10,125 bases of DNA from the NCBI GenBank assembly GCA_910585665.1, contig CAJUFI010000002.1, positions 140,609 through 150,733 of the forward strand. The letters are read 5' to 3'. Positions 5,670-10,125 of the stretch are shown here, piece by piece (the stretch's first letter is position 1; every line of letters begins with the position of its first letter). Under the pieces are notes generated by a model. It did not search any database, was not told the origin of the DNA, and saw only the letters and a program-made list of their open reading frames with translations. Both the position numbers and the translations under genes were made by a program. Origin of the DNA: an uncultured Acetatifactor sp. Its GTDB lineage: Bacteria > Bacillota > Clostridia > Lachnospirales > Lachnospiraceae.

Positions 5670-6836
5670 TCATCCCTTCACAATCCGGACCCGGAACACG
5701 CCCTTAATCTGCTCCAGCGCCCGGATGATCTCCTCCGTAGGGGCTTCCTCCACGTCCAGCATGGTATACGCCACTTCCCCCCGGGACTTGTTGGTCATGT
5801 CGCTGATGTTGATGCCCTTCTCACCGAACTCCGCAGTGAATTTGGTGATCATGTTGGCGATGTTCTTGTGGAAAATGGCCACCCGACCGGCCTTGGCGCA
5901 GATTCCCATGTCGCAGGCGGGGTAGTTGACGCTGTTTCGTATATTTCCATTCTCCAGATAGTCCATCATCTCTTCCACCGCCATCACGGCACAGTTGTCC
6001 TCGGACTCCTCCGTGCTGGCCCCCAGATGGGGGATGACGATGCACCCCGGCTGGCCCGCCGTAGTGGGGTTGGGGAAATCAGAGACATACCGCGCCACCT
6101 TGCCGGTCTTCAGAGCCTCCAGCACATCCGCCTCATTGGCAAGCAGATCCCTGGCGAAATTCAGCAGGATGACCCCGTCCTTCATCTTCCCGATGGCTTC
6201 CGCGTTGAGCATGCCTTTCGTGGCATCCATCAGGGGCACATGGATGGTGATGTAATCGCACTGGGCGTAGATATCCTCCACATTGGTCACATGGTGCACC
6301 GCCCGGCTCAGGCTCCAGGCCGCATTCACGGACAGATACGGGTCGTAGCCGTACACATCCATGTCCAGCGCCACAGCCGCGTTGGCCACCTTTACGCCGA
6401 TTGCCCCAAGTCCGATGACCCCCAGCTTCTTGCCCTTGATTTCGGTACCGGCGAAATTCTTCTTGGCCTTCTCCGCGGATTTGGCGATGTCGGCGTCCTC
6501 TCTGGAAGCCTTCACCCACTCGATGCCGCCTACCACGTCACGGGCCGCCAGCAGCATTCCGGCTATCACCAGCTCTTTTACGCCGTTGGCGTTGGCGCCG
6601 GGCGTATTGAACACCACCACGCCGTGCTCCGCGCATTTGTCCAGGGGGATATTGTTGACGCCGGCTCCGGCCCTGGCCACCGCGAGAAGCCCCCCTGGAA
6701 GCTCCATCTCATGCATGGACGCGCTGCGCACCAGGATGCCCTCCGCCGCTTCCGCTTCTTTTGTGATCTCATACTGACTGCTGAAATTCTGTAATCCCAC
6801 CTCCGCGATGGGATTCATGCAATGAATCTTGTACAT
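5670..6836 (-). CDS. serA: D-3-phosphoglycerate dehydrogenase
   Basis: The 388-residue enzyme oxidises 3-phosphoglycerate to 3-phosphohydroxypyruvate with NAD, the first step of serine synthesis in the cytoplasm. The Rossmann motif GLGAIG is at residues 142-147, followed by an acidic residue in YGYDPY for NAD. Of the D-2-hydroxyacid dehydrogenase triad, Arg229 (NFARD) and His270 (PHLGASTEE) are present. At the usual Glu position the sequence reads SDFPNP (252-257), so Asn stands where Glu is expected. Residues from about 316 form a short C-terminal ACT domain, which in this family senses serine. The start is set by AGGAG five bases before ATG. The gene lies 144 bp downstream of serC on the same strand and is likely co-transcribed with it. 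It ends at a shared hairpin terminator. Confidence 0.95.
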   Translation of the reverse strand: MYKIHCMNPIAEVGLQNFSSQYEITKEAEAAEGILVRSASMHEMELPGGLLAVARAGAGVNNIPLDKCAEHGVVVFNTPGANANGVKELVIAGMLLAARDVVGGIEWVKASREDADIAKSAEKAKKNFAGTEIKGKKLGVIGLGAIGVKVANAAVALDMDVYGYDPYLSVNAAWSLSRAVHHVTNVEDIYAQCDYITIHVPLMDATKGMLNAEAIGKMKDGVILLNFARDLLANEADVLEALKTGKVARYVSDFPNPTTAGQPGCIVIPHLGASTEESEDNCAVMAVEEMMDYLENGNIRNSVNYPACDMGICAKAGRVAIFHKNIANMITKFTAEFGEKGINISDMTNKSRGEVAYTMLDVEEAPTEEIIRALEQIKGVFRVRIVKG

Positions 6837-6980
6837 ATGTTCTCCTATCTTTGCCTGCAGACAGATTCCTGATCCGTTCTCTCTGCTGCATGATGCCTGT
6901 GTCCATGTCCATCCATTCTATATGCTGTCCCGCAGGCCCTTGCGTCCCTGCGCTTACATCTTCCGTTGGCGCATCCAATG
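6837..6980 (-). other. serC-serA intergenic gap
   Basis: This 144-bp gap has no terminator or clear promoter, which fits co-transcription. A GTG overlapping the serC stop opens a frame of 71 codons that runs out of frame into serA. It has no family resemblance and I regard it as chance. Confidence 0.5.
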
Positions 6981-8063
6981 TCACCCGTTCTCCGCTTCGA
7001 ATTTCTTCATGAACTCCACCAGCTTCTCCACGCCCTCCATGGGCATGGCGTTGTAGATGCTGGCCCGCATGCCGCCCACAGACCTGTGGCCCTTGAGGTT
7101 CTCGAACCCGGCGGCCTTTGCCTCCTTGACGAACTTCGCGTCCAGCTCCTCGTTCCCGGTGACGAAAGGCACGTTCATCAGGGAGCGGTCTTCCCTGCGG
7201 ACAGTCCCCCGGAACATTTTGCTCCCGTCCAGGAAGTCATAGAGAATCTTCGCCTTCTTCTCATTATATTCTTTCATGGCCTCCAGACCGCCCTGTCTCT
7301 TCAGCCACTTGAACACTTTGCCGCAGATATAGATGCCGTAGGCGGGCGGCGTGTTGTACAGGGAATCGTTGTCCGCATGCGTCTTGTAGCGCAGCATGGT
7401 GGGAGTGCCGGGCAGCACGTCCTCGGTGATCAGGTCTTCCCGGATGATCACAATGACCACCCCCGCGGGCCCGATGTTCTTCTGGACGCCGCCGTAGATC
7501 AGAGCGTATTTGGACACGTCCACAGGCTCCGACAGGAAGCAGCTGGACACGTCAGCCACCAGGGGCTTTCCCTTGGTATTGGGCAGAGTCTTGAATTTGG
7601 TGCCGTATATGGTATTGTTCTCACAGATGTACACATAATCCGCGTCCTCGCTGATCGGAAGGTCGGAACAGTCCGGGATATAAGAAAAGGTCTCATCCTC
7701 CGAAGAAGCGATTTTATTGGCCTTTCCGTAAATGGAGGCCTCCTGATAAGCCTTCTTCGCCCACTGGCCGGTGACGATGTAATCCGCCACCTTGTTCTTC
7801 ATCAGGTTCATGGGAATCATGGCGAACTGCTGGCTGGCCCCTCCCTGCAGGAACAGCACCTTGTAATTGTCCGGAATCTGCATCAGGTCACGCAGATCAG
7901 CCTCCGCTTCCTTGATAATCGTATCATAGGCCTTGGAACGGTGGCTCATCTCCATGACGGACATCCCTGTCCCCCTGTAGTCCAGCATCTCCTCCGCCGC
8001 TTCCCTCAGCACTTCCTCCGGCAGAACTGCCGGGCCTGCAGAAAAATTATACACTCTGCCCAT
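6981..8063 (-). CDS. serC: Phosphoserine aminotransferase
   Basis: The 360-residue PLP enzyme transfers an amino group from glutamate to 3-phosphohydroxypyruvate to make phosphoserine, the second step of serine synthesis. The N-terminal signature MGRVYNFSAGPAVLP is typical of SerC. The PLP-binding lysine is Lys195 in IYGGVQKNIGPAG. The length is normal for the family. I chose ATG 8063 because AGGAGG lies seven bases upstream and because the family begins at NFSAGP. An upstream in-frame ATG would add 31 unrelated residues that come from the leader. SerC precedes serA in transcription order, although SerA acts first in the pathway. No serB-type phosphatase is seen here. The long leader may regulate both genes. 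Confidence 0.96.
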   Translation of the reverse strand: MGRVYNFSAGPAVLPEEVLREAAEEMLDYRGTGMSVMEMSHRSKAYDTIIKEAEADLRDLMQIPDNYKVLFLQGGASQQFAMIPMNLMKNKVADYIVTGQWAKKAYQEASIYGKANKIASSEDETFSYIPDCSDLPISEDADYVYICENNTIYGTKFKTLPNTKGKPLVADVSSCFLSEPVDVSKYALIYGGVQKNIGPAGVVIVIIREDLITEDVLPGTPTMLRYKTHADNDSLYNTPPAYGIYICGKVFKWLKRQGGLEAMKEYNEKKAKILYDFLDGSKMFRGTVRREDRSLMNVPFVTGNEELDAKFVKEAKAAGFENLKGHRSVGGMRASIYNAMPMEGVEKLVEFMKKFEAENG

Positions 8064-8239
8064 CTCACATCCTCCTCGCTTCATTATACTCACGAGCGAT
8101 GAAATTTGCCGGGATGTCCCCGGAATCTTTCGCTTGTGAGTCTGGTTGCCTGGCAAGCTTTAATGATTGTCAGTATCGGAACCTTCTGCGCCTAAAACAG
8201 TATATGCATCTCTTCCCTTTCAGCGCATAGGTACAGAAT
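8064..8239 (-). promoter_or_regulatory. Structured 5' leader of serC, candidate cis-regulatory RNA
   Basis: With a start near 8239 the serC mRNA has a leader of about 176 nt. A first hairpin pairs TGCGC-T-GAAA with TTTT-AG-GCGCA. A second, large one pairs ACTCACAAGCGA (8141-8130) with TCGCTCGTGAGT (8099-8088) at 11 of 12 positions and encloses CCGGG/CCCGG (8109-8123). AGCGA and GTGAG each occur a second time next to the ribosome-binding site (8080-8076 and 8068-8064), so TCGCT or ACTCAC could pair with either copy. Such mutually exclusive pairing is seen in riboswitches and attenuators. I do not see T-box or SAM riboswitch signatures. A tiny open frame MHILF lies inside the first hairpin. Confidence 0.45.
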
Positions 8240-8245
8240 AGGTAT

Positions 8246-8274
8246 AGAATACCCTTTCCGGACACTTTAGTCAA
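8246..8274 (-). promoter_or_regulatory. Promoter of serC-serA
   Basis: On the minus strand TTGACT (8274-8269) is followed after exactly 17 bp by TATTCT (8251-8246), matching the -35 and -10 consensus at 5 and 4 of 6 positions. A TATAAT at 8089-8084 lies too close to the serC ribosome-binding site and lacks a -35 box, so I prefer the upstream site. Confidence 0.65.
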
Positions 8275-8550
8275 GTACATCGTTAAATTCCGTCAAAATT
8301 CATGAAATTGCCTAGAAACTGTCGCAAAATTTCAAGACAATTCCTTACTTCCGCAGACATTTTCCTTTCCTGCAGGATAATTTCTCCATCATTATGTATT
8401 TATCCAGGCACATTCTGCTTTACATTTTTCTGATATTCACCGAAAGAGATTTCCTGCCGATGCTTGCTTTTGTACACTTATTTGACTATCGAGCCCATAT
8501 GGGCCCCGTAGCTTCTGCTGCCATTCCGGAGATTTTAAGACAGATTCCTG
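8275..8550. other. AT-rich intergenic region upstream of the serC promoter
   Basis: No gene is seen. It holds a perfect 12-bp palindrome GCCCATATGGGC (8493-8504) and an inverted repeat TGAAATT/AATTTCA at about 8303-8335. Their roles are unknown. The serC transcript starts downstream of this region. Confidence 0.4.
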
Positions 8551-8552
8551 TC
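8539..8552 (-). terminator. Weak hairpin overlapping the L,D-transpeptidase stop codon
   Basis: GACAG-GAAT-CTGTC on the minus strand forms a 5-bp stem followed by TTAAAATC. The stem is short and the U-tract poor, so termination here is uncertain. Confidence 0.25.
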
Positions 8553-9960
8553 AATAAAACATAATGACAGGTGTCCCGATTTCCACCATCTCATACAGCT
8601 GGGACATCATGTTCGTAGGCGTATTGATGCAGCCGTGGGAGCCATTGGTCTTGTAGATTTCCCCGCCGAACTTAGAACGCCAGCTGGCGTCATGGATGCC
8701 GATATTCCCCTTCACAGGCACCCAGTACTTCACGAAGGATTCATAGTCCGCCCCCCGGAGGGTCCGGTTGCGCTGCTTGGCGTAGACGAAATTGATGCCC
8801 TGGGGCGTCCCCATCCGCCTGCCTGTATTGCCGGTCACGATGTCCGTCTCCAGCGCCAGCTCCCCGTCCGCGTAGTAATACATCTTCTGCTCTGTCATGT
8901 CTATTTCGATATAAGTGCCGCCGATGTCGTCCAGCCCTCTCACATAGCCCTGCTGCACATATGCCGGCACATGGGTCTCCTCCTGGGCGCTGTCCGAACG
9001 AAGCTTCTCCAGCAGATAGGCGTTCTCCGCCTCCACATCCAGCTTCGTCCCATAGGTGACGTACTGCACGGTGACCGTCTCTCCTCTGGTGGCCGCGAAT
9101 TCCCGCTCGCTGCCGCAGGTGTCATAGGCCGCCGCCAGCTCTTCGATCCATCCGCGGACAGCAGTCTCGCTGATTTGGAGCTTCCCCTCCTGATCCAGGG
9201 ACAGGCTGCCGTCCGGCCCCGCTTCCAGGAATCCCGCGACGATGTCCGGGGTCAGGGAAATCTGCTCCGTCCCCATGTCATATACAATCCTGCTGCCCCT
9301 GTCCGTAAAGCTGCACACCTGCGCCCAGATGTCCCTCTGGAGCCTGTCGGAGTCGCTGTCCGGAAAATCCTCGTAACAGCCGCCCTCCAGCAGGTCGATT
9401 GTGGTCTGGCCCCTGGACAGGCACTCTTCCAGATAGGCAGAGGCCTTTTCCAGGTTCAGCCGGTGGGCGTTCCCGTCCTGGAGGCAGAATCCGCCCTCCT
9501 CCCGGCAGACCCGGACGCCCACGGCCATGTCCTTTTCCTCCGCCACAAAAGGAAGCCCCTCCAGGCCGGCACGGAGCTTCTCCCAGTCCGCCACATACGC
9601 TTCTGCCGTCAATTGGCTTGAAACGGGCTTCTGCAGATTGTGCAGCCAGTGTACGGAAGCGTTCTGTCTTAAGTATGCCTTCAGCGCGTCCGTGAAGTCC
9701 GGACGGACATCCACCGCCTGCATGTCGATTTCCCAATTCACACGATCGGCATCCACAATGACGATTGCGGATGCCTCCTGTGCGCTCACCAGTTCTTCAT
9801 TTACTTGTTCCACTGACTTTCCGGTGCAATAGACGCCGTTGATCCATGTGTTCACAGGGAAGTTGCTGCTGTAGTACCAGGTCAGCGCCAGCATCCCTCC
9901 CAGTATCAGGAACAGGCCGATCAACAGGAACACCACCAGAAAGCGAAGCATCTTTTTCAT
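8551..9960 (-). CDS. Membrane-anchored YkuD-type L,D-transpeptidase
   Basis: The 469-residue protein has one N-terminal membrane helix (about 6-28) after MKKMLRF, so the rest faces outside. The middle part holds one or two repeats of the peptidoglycan-binding domain common with YkuD (PG_binding_4 type); the second is clear around residues 235-310 (TAVRGWIEELAAAYDTCGS to TYGTKLD). The C-terminal domain from about 340 is the L,D-transpeptidase: His423 in GIHD and SHGCIN with catalytic Cys444. Such enzymes make 3-3 cross-links or attach proteins to peptidoglycan. Everything needed for catalysis is present. The start ATG has only a weak, distant AGGA. It lies 55 bp after ilvB on the same strand and may be read from that transcript, but the functions do not match, so co-transcription is probably incidental. 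Confidence 0.93.
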   Translation of the reverse strand: MKKMLRFLVVFLLIGLFLILGGMLALTWYYSSNFPVNTWINGVYCTGKSVEQVNEELVSAQEASAIVIVDADRVNWEIDMQAVDVRPDFTDALKAYLRQNASVHWLHNLQKPVSSQLTAEAYVADWEKLRAGLEGLPFVAEEKDMAVGVRVCREEGGFCLQDGNAHRLNLEKASAYLEECLSRGQTTIDLLEGGCYEDFPDSDSDRLQRDIWAQVCSFTDRGSRIVYDMGTEQISLTPDIVAGFLEAGPDGSLSLDQEGKLQISETAVRGWIEELAAAYDTCGSEREFAATRGETVTVQYVTYGTKLDVEAENAYLLEKLRSDSAQEETHVPAYVQQGYVRGLDDIGGTYIEIDMTEQKMYYYADGELALETDIVTGNTGRRMGTPQGINFVYAKQRNRTLRGADYESFVKYWVPVKGNIGIHDASWRSKFGGEIYKTNGSHGCINTPTNMMSQLYEMVEIGTPVIMFY

Positions 9961-10015
9961 ACTGTGTCAAAAATTCCTATCCAAGCGACAGATTGTAACT
10001 TTATCATTCGCTTTT

Positions 10016-10125
10016 TCATTCACTTTTTTTCTTTAAATCGTCTCCGTCAAAGACGTCGGAGATGGCTGCGCCCGCCGGAACCATGGGGAACACCTTGTCG
10101 TCCTCCGGAATGATGCACTCTATCA
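10016..10125 (-). CDS. ilvB: Acetolactate synthase large subunit, C-terminal end (runs off right edge)
   Basis: The last 35 codons before TGA (10018-10016) read IECIIPEDDKVFPMVPAGA, then AISDVFDGDDLKKKSE. The segment with FPMVPAGA is the typical C-terminal signature of the catalytic subunit of acetolactate synthase, the ThDP enzyme that starts valine, leucine and isoleucine synthesis. The rest lies outside the window, so completeness cannot be judged. Catabolic acetolactate synthases are less likely given this ending. No clear terminator follows within the 55-bp gap. Confidence 0.85.
   Translation of the reverse strand, partial: IECIIPEDDKVFPMVPAGAAISDVFDGDDLKKKSE

Noticed and set aside
5868..6794. 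Long plus-strand open frame opposite serA (and similar frames opposite serC, the M56 gene and the transpeptidase gene)
   Set aside because: These are antisense shadows of GC-rich codons in well-supported genes, with no ribosome-binding sites or recognisable domains.
6769..6984. GTG-initiated 71-codon frame overlapping the serC stop and the serA start
   Set aside because: The overlap with the serC stop looks like translational coupling, but it runs out of frame through the conserved serA start, has no ribosome-binding site of its own that I accept, and shows no family motif.
8084..8089. TATAAT directly upstream of serC as the main promoter
   Set aside because: There is no -35 box at 16-18 bp and the leader would be only a few bases before the ribosome-binding site. 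It may be fortuitous or part of the RNA structure.
8064..8156. Longer form of SerC starting at 8156
   Set aside because: The added residues come from the leader hairpin. SerC proteins begin just before NFSAGP, and AGGAGG is well placed for ATG 8063.
8493..8504. Palindrome GCCCATATGGGC as a terminator or operator
   Set aside because: As a hairpin it has only a 4-bp stem without a U-tract, and no second copy is seen near a promoter. It is recorded only as an unexplained palindrome.

Overview
The window looks like chromosomal DNA of a Lachnospiraceae-type (Clostridia) bacterium. The evidence is strong AGGAGG-type ribosome-binding sites, TTGACA/TATAAT-type promoters, a SerA with the SDFPNP active-site variant that I associate with gut Clostridia, an M56 peptidase/BlaI-family pair, and a YkuD L,D-transpeptidase with YkuD-associated peptidoglycan-binding domains. 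Genes are GC-moderate and intergenic regions are AT-rich.

Layout from left to right. (1) 1-362, minus: the start of a secreted, very acidic protein with a 36-bp tandem repeat; it runs off the left edge. (2) 363-848: non-coding, with one candidate promoter. (3) 849-3270, minus: a two-gene module made of a BlaI/MecI/CopY-family repressor followed by an intact M56 (BlaR1-like) membrane metalloprotease with an unrecognised C-terminal sensor region. (4) 3271-3954: a divergent control region. The two outward-facing promoters share one architecture (TTGACA, 5 bp, 17-bp dyad, TATAAT-like stretch, second dyad). All four dyads fit GTCTAW-N5-WTAGAC. (5) 3955-5590, plus: a second BlaI-family repressor, about half identical to the first, followed by a wrecked M56/sensor gene with a premature stop, a missing protease body and a second frameshift. 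(6) 5602-5640: a strong hairpin between convergent units. (7) 5670-8063, minus: serC then serA, the first and second enzymes' genes of serine synthesis in reverse pathway order, behind a 176-nt leader with alternative pairings around the serC ribosome-binding site. (8) 8551-9960, minus: a membrane-anchored L,D-transpeptidase. (9) 10016-10125, minus: the 3' end of ilvB (acetolactate synthase large subunit).

How the genes work together. In the known BlaI/BlaR1 logic, the M56 membrane protease responds to an outside signal and causes loss of the BlaI-type repressor from its operators. Here the left module is complete. The right module keeps its repressor, promoter and operators but has lost its protease, so its repressor is either always on or relieved by the left protease. 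The near-identical recognition helices and operators suggest cross-talk; this is inference. No target gene other than the modules themselves carries the operator in this window by eye. The serCA pair and ilvB are ordinary amino-acid biosynthesis genes.

The most interesting signals are the paired, slightly different operator sets in the divergent region, the non-beta-lactam-type sensor on the M56 protease, and the serC leader.
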